DNA of 27,978 nt, from positions 1-27,978 of the forward strand of contig NZ_JBASCI010000258.1 of NCBI RefSeq assembly GCF_049651565.1, read 5' to 3'. Position numbers and translations under genes: made by a program. Position 1 is the first letter of the stretch; every line of letters begins with the position of its first letter. The notes below the pieces were generated by a model, which saw only the letters and a program-made list of their open reading frames with translations, was not told where the DNA came from and did no database searches. Shown here piece after piece: positions 1 to 6,184 of this stretch. The stretch is from Brooklawnia sp049651565 (lineage in GTDB: Bacteria; Actinomycetota; Actinomycetes; Propionibacteriales; Propionibacteriaceae).

Positions 1-496
1 CTTGTCGGCTGCCCGGCGCCGCCGCCGTGACCATTCGCCCGCTCTTGGCTGCTGCCGCCCATGCTCATGTTTCCGCTGTACTGCGCCCGCCCAGCAGGTA
101 TGGAGAATCTTCTGGGAAATCAGGGCCACATTCATGGGGGTGCTCTGCGGTCGCCATGTCTACCGCCAAGACTATCGAACCCTCCTGACTAGGTGTTTCG
201 CATTGCCAGATCGGGTTCCTACGGGTGTCCGAGAGAGGACTTGAAGCTCCACGCCATTTGTCGAAAAAGTGCCCTCTGACAAGGGATTATGTTCGTTGAA
301 CATCACTTCGTCACCTTGTCGTGGGGAATGCGTGGGGGATCCGAACGTGCCGCCGCCGAGCGTTTACCTGCTCAACTGCACCGTCAGGCTAGCGCGGCGG
401 GGCAGCATTCTCGGGGCCACGGCGCGGGGATTGTCGGATGCCTGGTCAGGGTGCTGGGCGGAACCATGCCGCCGCCAGTGGGCTGCGCGGTAGAGG
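1..496. other. Left-edge stretch with no recognisable gene
   Basis: About 500 bases downstream of the HEPN gene. Short open frames exist on both strands but none has a convincing ribosome binding site, recognisable protein motif or family likeness. One minus-strand frame starting near 135 runs off the left edge with a basic, low-complexity product; I do not call it. No terminator hairpin, tRNA or repeat was recognised. Confidence 0.5.
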
Positions 497-898
497 TTAC
501 CCGTTGAGGCGGACGATGCGGACGGCGAGTTCGACGAGGCTCCGGGCCCTACGGACGAGCGCCTCAGCCTTGACCGCGGCAATGAGGGTGACGCCGTACT
601 CGACGTCTGCCTTGCTCGAGATCAGTTCGCGGAGCGCTCTTTCCGCGCCGGGGGCGTCGGGTCGCTGTCCCAGCGCTCGCCGTAACTCCTTCACGGCAAG
701 TGTGTGGTCCTTGCCCTTCGTTGTTGTGCCGGTGAGTTCGGTGACGATGGCGTCCTTGGCGCAGATACCGGCGTGGATGGCATCCCCGGCGGCGACGGTG
801 TACCGCTGGGCGGCCAGGTTTGCGTCGGCGGAGGCAAGGTACTCCTCGGCCTTCCTCAGGAAACTCCGCGCGTGATTGCGGTGTTCGAGCGTGGCCAT
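497..898 (-). CDS. HEPN-domain protein, partner of the adjacent nucleotidyltransferase
   Basis: A 133-residue, all-helical, Ala/Arg/Glu-rich protein resembling small HEPN-domain proteins (N-terminal helix with RNHARSFLRKAEEYL, then the AAGDAIHAGICAKDAI segment common in actinobacterial members). HEPN proteins paired with a minimal nucleotidyltransferase form toxin-antitoxin or abortive-infection-like modules in which HEPN is often an RNase and the NTase neutralises it, in studied cases by AMPylation. I cannot see the usual Arg-X4-6-His RNase motif near the C-terminus, so catalytic activity is doubtful. I chose ATG at 898 because it overlaps the upstream gene's TGA as TGATG, typical of translational coupling; an in-frame GTG lies one codon upstream. 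The family call is by likeness and operon context. Confidence 0.75.
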   Translation of the reverse strand: MATLEHRNHARSFLRKAEEYLASADANLAAQRYTVAAGDAIHAGICAKDAIVTELTGTTTKGKDHTLAVKELRRALGQRPDAPGAERALRELISSKADVEYGVTLIAAVKAEALVRRARSLVELAVRIVRLNG

Positions 899-1491
899 CA
901 CGCCACGCCAACCTTGCCCTGGGGAAGCGCGCCAAGCAGAAACACTCCGTCAGCGAGGATCTTGGCGACGACCGGTTCATCGCCGCTGGCTGCGAGCCGG
1001 CTGAACTCCTCGGGGGTGAACACCAGCACATCGCACTCGTTGCCGAGCCGGGCACGTACCGCGTCCTCCAACGCTGATCGGCCGTCCCAGTCCGGGGACG
1101 CGAGGACGGCCAGGTCGATGTCGCTGTCGGCGGTCGCCTCGCCGCGGGCCACCGACCCGAACAGGATCACCGCATCGACACTCGACCCGACCGAACGCTG
1201 GGCTGCCTCCCGCAGTGCCGCGAAAGGATCGAGCAGGACGCGCAGTGGCTGGATCGCGTAGTGGTCCTCGTTGATCGTGTGGACCATCGCGCGACCCACG
1301 GTGCGACTCTCCACCACGCCGAGCCCGACGAGGGAGGCGAGCGCCTGCTGGACAGACCACAGGCTGAACTGGTCGCGGACCAGGCCGTGCACCTGCCGAC
1401 CTGTCATCGGAGACCCTGTGCGCAGGAGCGCGGCCAGCACCACCCCACTCGCCCCCGGGATCAAGCCTCCGAACGCTGCATCGAATCTCAT
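898..1491 (-). CDS. Winged-helix plus minimal nucleotidyltransferase (MNT-type) protein
   Basis: A 197-residue protein with two parts. Residues about 15-80 look like a winged-helix DNA-binding domain (TGRQVHGLVRDQFSLW, a wing-like GLGVVESRTVGR segment). Residues about 100-190 are a nucleotidyltransferase of the pol-beta superfamily with the signature GS at 112-113, RG at 116-117 and SDIDL at 123-127, giving the metal-binding carboxylates. It is the first gene of the pair with HEPN and the likely antitoxin. The ATG at 1491 lies inside a perfect inverted repeat and has no Shine-Dalgarno sequence, so translation may be leaderless, and the N-terminal DNA-binding domain is a natural candidate to bind that repeat for autoregulation (inference). 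A second, truncated copy of the first part of this gene lies at 4821-4970. Confidence 0.85.
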   Translation of the reverse strand: MRFDAAFGGLIPGASGVVLAALLRTGSPMTGRQVHGLVRDQFSLWSVQQALASLVGLGVVESRTVGRAMVHTINEDHYAIQPLRVLLDPFAALREAAQRSVGSSVDAVILFGSVARGEATADSDIDLAVLASPDWDGRSALEDAVRARLGNECDVLVFTPEEFSRLAASGDEPVVAKILADGVFLLGALPQGKVGVA

Positions 1492-1515
1492 ATGACCACT
1501 GTAGCGGTCATATGA
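1488..1515. promoter_or_regulatory. Perfect inverted repeat at the HEPN/NTase operon start (likely operator)
   Basis: TCATATGACC (1488-1497), an 8-base loop, then GGTCATATGA (1506-1515): ten-base perfect arms. The repeat contains the NTase start codon. A second copy at 4937-4964 keeps both arms and the loop length but has a different loop sequence, the pattern expected of a protein-binding site. The likely binder is the winged-helix part of the NTase (inference). Confidence 0.8.
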
Positions 1516-1564
1516 CTGTCAGGCCAGTCGTTCGAGACGAGGCCCCACGGCTTCCTCGGCGCCC

Positions 1565-1745
1565 ATGAGGACGCTGCGGGCTGAGAACCCGGGAGGCTGC
1601 TCTGACCCGTGGTGCCTGTGATGTGGCTGCCACGGCACGGCGCGGGGCACGGTGGTGTGTCGGTTGGCGCACGAGCCGTTCGGGTGGCGGGCCACCACGC
1701 TGCTGGTCACGGTGCGTCGCTACCACTGCAGCGGGTCTGGGCCCT
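1565..1745 (+). pseudogene. ISL3-family transposase 5' remnant
   Basis: In one frame the segment reads, after an internal stop at about 1619, CGCHGTARGTVVCRLAHEP then FGWRATTLLVTVRRYHCSGS. This resembles the N-terminal zinc-finger region of actinobacterial ISL3 transposases (Cys-rich CxRCGC, RLAHEPFGWRPTTL, VRRYRCxGC as I remember the family). The likeness stops after about 180 bases, the expected second Cys of the CSGC motif is Ser, and there is no catalytic domain, so it is dead. Terminal repeats were not identified. The rest of the gap between 1516 and 1884 shows nothing else I recognise. It supports past insertion-sequence activity at this junction. Confidence 0.5.
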
Positions 1746-1884
1746 GTGCGGTTGCTGATGGCGTTCCACCGACGCTCCCGAGCAGCGGATGCGCGCGGGC
1801 GACCGGTCCCACCTGGAGGTCGGGCAACTGGGCCCAATACTCTCAGTCCGTGACTGGTACCTGGGTGATGCGGAGGGCTGCGTG

Positions 1885-2637
1885 ATGGCTCTCGAGACTG
1901 CGATCGTCATCGGCATCGGCATGGTGGTTGTCGCAGCGCTGTATTCGTCGGTCGGGCATGGTGGTGGCTCAGGCTACTTGGCGGTGATGGCCCTGTTCAC
2001 GGTGGCGCCGGAGGTTATGCGGCCCGCAGCCCTGGTGCTGAACATTGTGGTGGCGTCGTTGGCCGCCTGGACATTCCTGCGGCGTGGGGCCTTCTCGTGG
2101 CGGGCCTTGTGGCCGTTGGCGGTGACGGCTGTCCCGATGGCGTTCCTCGGAGGCCAACTATCCGTCCCGGGGGTGGTGTACAAGCCGTTGCTCGCGGTCG
2201 TCTTGTTGTGGTCCGCGGTGTATCTGGTGTCGCCGGGGGCCCGCCCCTGCGACGACCCGACTCTGATCCCGCCGGTGGGTCCCGCGCTCGGAGCGGGCGC
2301 CGTGCTTGGACTGCTGTCCGGGCTCACCGGCATCGGCGGCGGGATCTTCCTCAGTCCACTGTTGTTGTTCGCCCGATGGGCACCCACCCGGCAGGTCTCC
2401 GGTGTGGCAGCGGCGTTCATTCTGCTCAACTCTTCGGCGGGTCTGGCGGGTCAGGTATCGACGGTCGTGAAGATTCCGTGGACGTCCCTGACGGTGTGGG
2501 TGCCGCTGGTTCTTGTCGGTGGTGTGGCTGGGGCCCGCTATGGTTCCCGCACCCCGAACACGAAGAACATCTACCGCTTGCTTGGGGTGGTTCTGGCGGT
2601 CGCCGCCGGGAAGATGCTGCTGACCTTGGGTGGCTAA
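1885..2637 (+). CDS. TauE/SafE-family membrane permease (copy 1)
   Basis: A 250-residue, very hydrophobic protein with about eight membrane segments in two halves, each opening with a glycine-rich loop typical of TauE/SafE (YSSVGHGGGSGYLAVMALF near the N-terminus and LSGLTGIGGGIFLSPLLLF in the middle). Family members export or import sulfite, sulfonates, sulfoacetate or other small organic anions; the substrate here is not shown. ATG at 1885 was chosen over an earlier in-frame start because GGAGGG lies 8 bases upstream and the protein then begins directly with a membrane helix. It converges on, and overlaps by 4 bases, a second TauE/SafE gene on the other strand. Confidence 0.88.
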   Translation: MALETAIVIGIGMVVVAALYSSVGHGGGSGYLAVMALFTVAPEVMRPAALVLNIVVASLAAWTFLRRGAFSWRALWPLAVTAVPMAFLGGQLSVPGVVYKPLLAVVLLWSAVYLVSPGARPCDDPTLIPPVGPALGAGAVLGLLSGLTGIGGGIFLSPLLLFARWAPTRQVSGVAAAFILLNSSAGLAGQVSTVVKIPWTSLTVWVPLVLVGGVAGARYGSRTPNTKNIYRLLGVVLAVAAGKMLLTLGG

Positions 2638-3350
2638 CCGACGACGATCAGATAGACCGAGACTGCGGCCAACAGGATCAGGACGTAGCGTTCGAAACCC
2701 TTCGCTGAGACACGGCGCAGATATCGGTTGGCGATCCAGGTGCCGACGACCATGCTGGCGCCGAGCAGGGCCGCCAGACTCCAGAAGCCGGCATCGAGGC
2801 TGAGGGTGGCGCCGTACACGATGGTCTTGACGGCGTGCATGGTCAGGGCGGTGGTGGCTTCGCTGGCCACGTAGGCCACGGGGGTCAGTCCCAGCGAGAG
2901 GAACACGGCAGCTCCGAGGGGCCCGGCGCTGCCGATCAGGCCGGACAACACACCAGTGAGGGCTCCACCTCCCAGCAGTAGCCCGTTCGATGCGCTGAAC
3001 GTGAGGATCCGGAAGTACTTCAGCATGGCGAAGGCCAGTACCCCCACCCCGATGGAGCGGGTCAAGATGCCCGGGGGGAGCGAAACGAACAGCAGGGAGC
3101 CGGCGACGCTGCTGGGGACGGCGCCGATCAGGAACAGGCCGACCGGCCGCCAAGCGATGCAGCGGAAGCCGAACCCGACCCGGGAGATGTTGCCGACCAG
3201 TTGGGCGACGGTCAGCAGTGGGACCGCTTGCTCTGCTCCCACAACAGTGGTCAAGAGGGGCAGGAGCAGCAGGGCGCCTCCGAACCCGGCCGAGCCCGAC
3301 ACGGCGGCTGCGACCAGCGCGCCCATCACCAGGAGAGCCACGCCCAGCAT
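2634..3350 (-). CDS. TauE/SafE-family membrane permease (copy 2)
   Basis: A 238-residue integral membrane protein with the two glycine-rich repeats of the family (GSAGFGGALLLLPLLTTV near residue 20, LTGVLSGLIGSAGPLGAAVF near residue 130). It is clearly distinct from the convergent copy 1, so this is not a recent duplication. AAGGGG lies about 6 bases before the ATG at 3350, and TACAGT about 50 bases upstream could be a -10 box. Substrate unknown: sulfite-like or organic sulfur anions by family. It is divergent from a broken lpd copy, with about 195 bases of shared upstream region. Confidence 0.88.
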   Translation of the reverse strand: MLGVALLVMGALVAAAVSGSAGFGGALLLLPLLTTVVGAEQAVPLLTVAQLVGNISRVGFGFRCIAWRPVGLFLIGAVPSSVAGSLLFVSLPPGILTRSIGVGVLAFAMLKYFRILTFSASNGLLLGGGALTGVLSGLIGSAGPLGAAVFLSLGLTPVAYVASEATTALTMHAVKTIVYGATLSLDAGFWSLAALLGASMVVGTWIANRYLRRVSAKGFERYVLILLAAVSVYLIVVG

Positions 3351-3545
3351 GTGACACCCCTTCCCGTGGAGCGATCGGTGGCCAATGCGACTGTAGCGCC
3401 GGCTGCGTGTCTGTCACGTGAGTCCGCCACTGCCGCCACGTCGAGGGCGGCCTCGGGCTGTCTGGGGTCGGGGCCGGTACGAGTCTCGGCCGCGGCATGC
3501 TGGGTGAATCAATGGGCAGCGGATGGGGGACGTCTAGCGTGGAGT

Positions 3546-4043
3546 ATGGCCGATCACTTCGATGTGGGGGTCCGGGGGGTCGGCCCCGGCGGATACGTGG
3601 CGGCGATTCGCGCAGCCCAGCTGGGGTTACCAGGTGGGGATCATCGAGAACTGCTGGGGCGGGGTGTGCCTGAACGTGGGCTGCATCCCGACCAAGGCCC
3701 TGCTGCGCCACGCGGAGCTGGTGCACATCCTCACCCCCCAGGCCGACCTGTTCGGGATCCGGGGCGAGTTCAGTTTCGACTATGGCACGGCGGTCTCCCG
3801 GAGCCGGCAGCTGGTGGAGCGGTCGGTGAGCGGCGTCCACTTCCTGATGCGGAAGAACAAGATCACCGAGATGCACGGCTGGGGCGAGTTCACTAACGCC
3901 AAGACGATCAAGGTGAAGGCGGATTCCGGCGAGCAGGCGGTGACTTTCGACAACTGCATCATCGCCGCTGGTTCAACCACCAAGCTGCTGCCCAACAGCC
4001 ATCGCTCTGCTCGGGTGTTCACCTAGGAGGAGCTGACTGGTGG
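3546..4043 (+). pseudogene. Broken dihydrolipoamide-dehydrogenase-like gene (lpd remnant)
   Basis: Starts as a flavoprotein disulfide reductase (MADHFDVGVRGVGPGGYVAA). Compared with the intact relative at 21978-23375, one extra base near 3628-3632 shifts the frame after RAAQLGL; the other frame then continues VGIIEN, the redox motif CLNVGCIPTKALL and NGVHFLMRKNKI-like sequence. One codon is lost after VGIIEN, and TAC of the VFTYEE motif is TAG at 4024-4026. Likeness fades within a few codons, so the NAD and interface domains are missing. Nucleotide identity with the intact gene is roughly 80-85% by eye, so it is a diverged relative rather than a fresh copy. TAGCGT five bases before the ATG resembles the box before the intact gene. 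Confidence 0.9.
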
Positions 4044-4067
4044 TCGGCGGACATGGGCGGATGGGGG

Positions 4068-4403
4068 TCAGGCGGCGCGTGGTGAGTACATGATGACGGC
4101 GACGCCGATCAGGCACATGAGGGCGCCGGCGATGTCGTAGCGGTCGGGTCGGAAGCCGTCGAAGGTCATGCCCCACGCGAGGGAGCCGGCGACGAAGACG
4201 CCGCCGTAGGCGGCCAGGATGCGACCGAAGTTGGGGTCGGGTTGCAGGGTGGCGACGAAGCCGTACAGCCCGAGGGCAACGACGCCGGTGCCGATCCAGA
4301 TCCAGCCTCTGTGTTCTCGTACGCCTTGCCAGATCAGCCAGGCTCCGCCGATCTCGGCGATGGCTGCCGCGATGAACAAGGCGATTGATCTGAGGGTGTC
4401 CAT
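4068..4403 (-). CDS. YnfA/UPF0060-family small membrane protein
   Basis: A 111-residue protein with four predicted membrane helices, matching the compact YnfA family (AAIAEIGGAWLIWQGVRE in helix 1, ATLQPDPNFGRILAAYGGVF before helix 3, DGFRPDRYDIAGALMCLIG before helix 4). YnfA resembles SMR-type exporters and has been linked to efflux of cationic compounds; it recurs beside metal and arsenic genes. The frame extends upstream without a stop, but the upstream part belongs to the CDF remnant, so ATG at 4403 is taken; its ribosome binding site is weak. It converges on the lpd remnant. Confidence 0.85.
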   Translation of the reverse strand: MDTLRSIALFIAAAIAEIGGAWLIWQGVREHRGWIWIGTGVVALGLYGFVATLQPDPNFGRILAAYGGVFVAGSLAWGMTFDGFRPDRYDIAGALMCLIGVAVIMYSPRAA

Positions 4404-4474
4404 GGTGGAAGTTTCCCAGCTGCCGCTCCTTCTGTGGGTCCCGCCCGGCGGGTGGGGCGTTTCCCTGGGGATTG

Positions 4475-4815
4475 TCAGGTGTGGGGGGTGTGTTCGCTTT
4501 GCGCGTGGTCGGGTGGTTCGAAGAGTCGCCGGACGCCTTCGATGAATGCGTCTGTCGCCGCGGACTGCGAGGAGGTCGGCGGCTTGGGCGCCGGCGGCGA
4601 GGACCTCGGCGCGGCGGTATCCCCAGGTCCGTTCGGGGTTGGGTGGGCGGAGGCGAGTGAGACGGCGATCAGGGCGATCAGGAGGCCTGAGGCGTCGGTG
4701 AGCATGTGGCCGGCGTCGGCGAGCAAGGCGAGGCCGTTGGTCCACAGGGCCGATGACCTCGGCGATCAGGATGGTGGTGGTGAGCGCGATCGCGAGTTTC
4801 GTGCGGTGGGTGTTC
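4475..4815 (-). pseudogene. Cation diffusion facilitator (CzcD-like) remnant
   Basis: Pieces of a CDF transporter appear in order but in different frames: TKLAIALTTTILIAEVIG (helix 1), then LLADAGHMLTDASGLLIALI with the HxxxD metal-site motif, then PERTWGYRRAEVLAAGAQAA, then FIEGVRRLFEPPDHA. At least three frame changes separate them and the remaining helices and cytoplasmic domain are absent. It is preserved well enough to be a recent loss. Its upstream edge is joined directly to a fragment of the HEPN/NTase promoter region, marking a recombination junction. The intact CDF at 16072-17031 is a different subtype. Confidence 0.8.
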
Positions 4816-4820
4816 GGGGT

Positions 4821-4970
4821 GGTCGCTGACCAGGCCGTGCACCTGCCGACCTGTCATCGGAGAACTGTGCGCAGCAGCGCGGCCAGCACCACCCCACTCG
4901 CACCCGGGATCAAGCCTCCGAACGCTGCATCGAACCTCATATGACCCCTTCACCGGTCATATGACTGTCA
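4821..4970 (-). repeat. Second copy of the HEPN/NTase promoter and first codons (matches 1371-1520)
   Basis: About 150 bases match 1371-1520 at roughly 90% identity or better, including the start codon and about 25 codons of the NTase (MRFDAAFGGLIPGASG is encoded in both). A one-base deletion near 4864 (AGAACTG against AGACCCTG) shifts the frame so the product ends after about 28 residues. The match ends where CDF-remnant sequence begins. The operator-like inverted repeat inside is kept intact. Confidence 0.9.
4937..4964. promoter_or_regulatory. Second copy of the HEPN/NTase inverted repeat
   Basis: TCATATGACC (4937-4946), 8-base loop, GGTCATATGA (4955-4964). Arms are identical to those at 1488-1515, but the loop is CCTTCACC instead of ACTGTAGC. 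It could still be bound by the NTase regulator and act on whatever is transcribed leftward (CDF remnant, then the YnfA-like gene). Between 4971 and 5205 I see no gene or clear signal. Confidence 0.75.
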
Positions 4971-5205
4971 TACCGGTCGCCGGGTCGCGCCCTCGAGGCT
5001 GACCCGCTCCCTTACCCCTTCGGTCGACTCGCCGTCGGCCTCCGGATACCTGCAGGTACCCGGGTTTCTCATGGTGTGAGGCTGAGCTGACCCGTGGTCG
5101 TCGGCCATTGGATTGCAGGGTGGCGTTCCGCCCCTGACCCAGAGGGCCGATTCACTTGGCGCCTCAGGGTTGATATTCAGCCGGCTTCAACACAGGGGTC
5201 TCGCG

Positions 5206-5547
5206 CTACTGCGTGCAGCTCGACACGAACTCCGCTATGGGGCCGAGCGCACCCGCGCGGAGGCGGTAGTGCACCCAGCGTCCACGCTGGTCTCGTTCCA
5301 GGAGTCCGGATTCCACCAGCTTCTTGAGGTGGTGAGACAGGGTGGGCTGGGAGATGCCCAGTGCGTCCGGCAGGTGACAGGCGCAGGCTGTGGTGTCGGG
5401 GGAGTCGGCCACCAGGCGCAGCAGCCTGAGCCTGACCGGATCGGCGAGCACTTTGAGCACGGCGGCGAGTCGCTCGGCTTCGACTCCGGGCATTAGCTCG
5501 TCGTTGCTGGCGGGAGCGCACTCGAGGGTGGGCAAGGTACGGATCAT
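5206..5547 (-). CDS. arsR: ArsR-family metalloregulator, arsR1
   Basis: A 113-residue ArsR/SmtB repressor: LADPVRLRLLRL at 34-45 and recognition helix ISQPTLSHHLKKLVESGLL at about 65-83, followed by a wing (RDQRGRWVHYRL). Cysteines at 10, 55, 57 and 111 are candidates for As(III)/Sb(III) binding; the C55-A-C57 pair sits where classical ArsR proteins carry CVC. Such repressors leave DNA when As(III) binds. The ATG overlaps the arsC stop by 4 bases, so arsC-arsR1 is one operon. The operator family ATCGAC-N4-(G/T)TCGAT found before three nearby operons is most simply assigned to this protein (inference from proximity and shared architecture). Confidence 0.93.
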   Translation of the reverse strand: MIRTLPTLECAPASNDELMPGVEAERLAAVLKVLADPVRLRLLRLVADSPDTTACACHLPDALGISQPTLSHHLKKLVESGLLERDQRGRWVHYRLRAGALGPIAEFVSSCTQ

Positions 5548-6026
5548 TTCTCTCCCTCACGTTTGTCTGTCATCGCTTGCATGAGTTTGCGCACCCGCTC
5601 GGCGATGTCATCCCTCATCAGCCGGACACGCTGGAGTCCGTCGATCCCCTGATCTGCGGGATCGGGGATCAGCCAGGTTTCGATCGGCGCCCGCATGCCC
5701 TCAACGGCGTCCACTCGGGCTTCGTCCCCAAGCACGATGATGCGGTCGGCGGCAGTGAGCATTCTCGGTTCGAGCCGGGTAGGCACCTGGTTGGACATGT
5801 CCGCCCCCAGTTCGGCGACCGCAATCGCGGACAGGTCGTGCACCTGTGCATCCGGGTCGGTCCCTGCTGATCGGACGTCAACGAGCCCGCCAGCCAGTTG
5901 CTGCATGATGGCAGCGGCCATCTGCGATTTGCCGGCGTTGTGGACGCACACGAAGAGGACGATTGGTCTGGCCCGCCCGCTGGCAGCAGCGCTCACCACC
6001 GGGTCAGGGGCGACGGTCTCCACCAT
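5544..6026 (-). CDS. arsC: Arsenate reductase, low-molecular-weight phosphatase type
   Basis: A 160-residue protein of the LMW-PTP-like ArsC class, reducing As(V) to As(III) in the cytoplasm. The nucleophile loop is C27-VHNAGK-S34 in the context VLFVCVHNAGKSQMAAA; the usual Arg of the C-X5-R loop is Lys. The motif IPDPADQ near residue 125 supplies the conserved Asp. Actinobacterial enzymes of this class often use mycothiol and mycoredoxin; the sequence does not prove the reductant. ATG at 6026 was chosen because GAAGGGGA lies 6 bases upstream and the alternative GTG 60 bases upstream lies before the operator and probable TSS. First gene of the arsC-arsR1 operon, divergent from the aminotransferase. 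Confidence 0.93.
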   Translation of the reverse strand: MVETVAPDPVVSAAASGRARPIVLFVCVHNAGKSQMAAAIMQQLAGGLVDVRSAGTDPDAQVHDLSAIAVAELGADMSNQVPTRLEPRMLTAADRIIVLGDEARVDAVEGMRAPIETWLIPDPADQGIDGLQRVRLMRDDIAERVRKLMQAMTDKREGEK

Positions 6027-6041
6027 GGTGTCCCCTTCAAC

Positions 6042-6067
6042 ATCGACAACTGTCGATACGAACTTTA
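6042..6067 (-). promoter_or_regulatory. arsC-arsR1 promoter -10 and ArsR operator
   Basis: Read on the minus strand: -10 box TAAAGT (6062-6067), then TTCGT, then the inverted repeat ATCGACAGTTGTCGAT (6042-6057). No good -35 was seen. The operator lies immediately downstream of the -10 box, where a bound repressor would block initiation. The same order and spacing occur before the aminotransferase and arsD. Confidence 0.85.
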
Positions 6068-6116
6068 GCCCACCTGGCAGGAACACTCGGCGACGCAGCC
6101 AGTCAGCCAGGTCAGA

Positions 6117-6168
6117 TTGACTGATGTCGATACGAGGGGACTAGAGTTCGTATCGACCGTTGTCGATA
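6117..6168 (+). promoter_or_regulatory. Aminotransferase promoter with ArsR operator
   Basis: TTGACT (6117-6122), 19 bases, TAGAGT (6142-6147), then the operator ATCGACCGTTGTCGAT (6152-6167) within a slightly longer palindrome TATCGAC/GTCGATA. An extra half site GTCGAT (6126-6131) lies in the spacer. The -35, spacer length and -10 are identical to those before arsD. Confidence 0.85.
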
Positions 6169-6184
6169 TCCCAAGGGGGATGCC

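Noticed and set aside
1..244. 80-codon open frame at the left edge
   Set aside because: No ribosome binding site or motif; Arg/Cys-rich composition typical of random frames in GC-rich DNA.
2158..3876. 572-codon open frame on the minus strand
   Set aside because: It runs across parts of both TauE/SafE genes and the lpd remnant, is Arg/Pro/His-rich with no family likeness, and is explained as a high-GC shadow frame.
5041..5062. Short palindrome TACCTGCAGGTA
   Set aside because: Lies in an intergenic stretch with no promoter or second copy; length is within chance.
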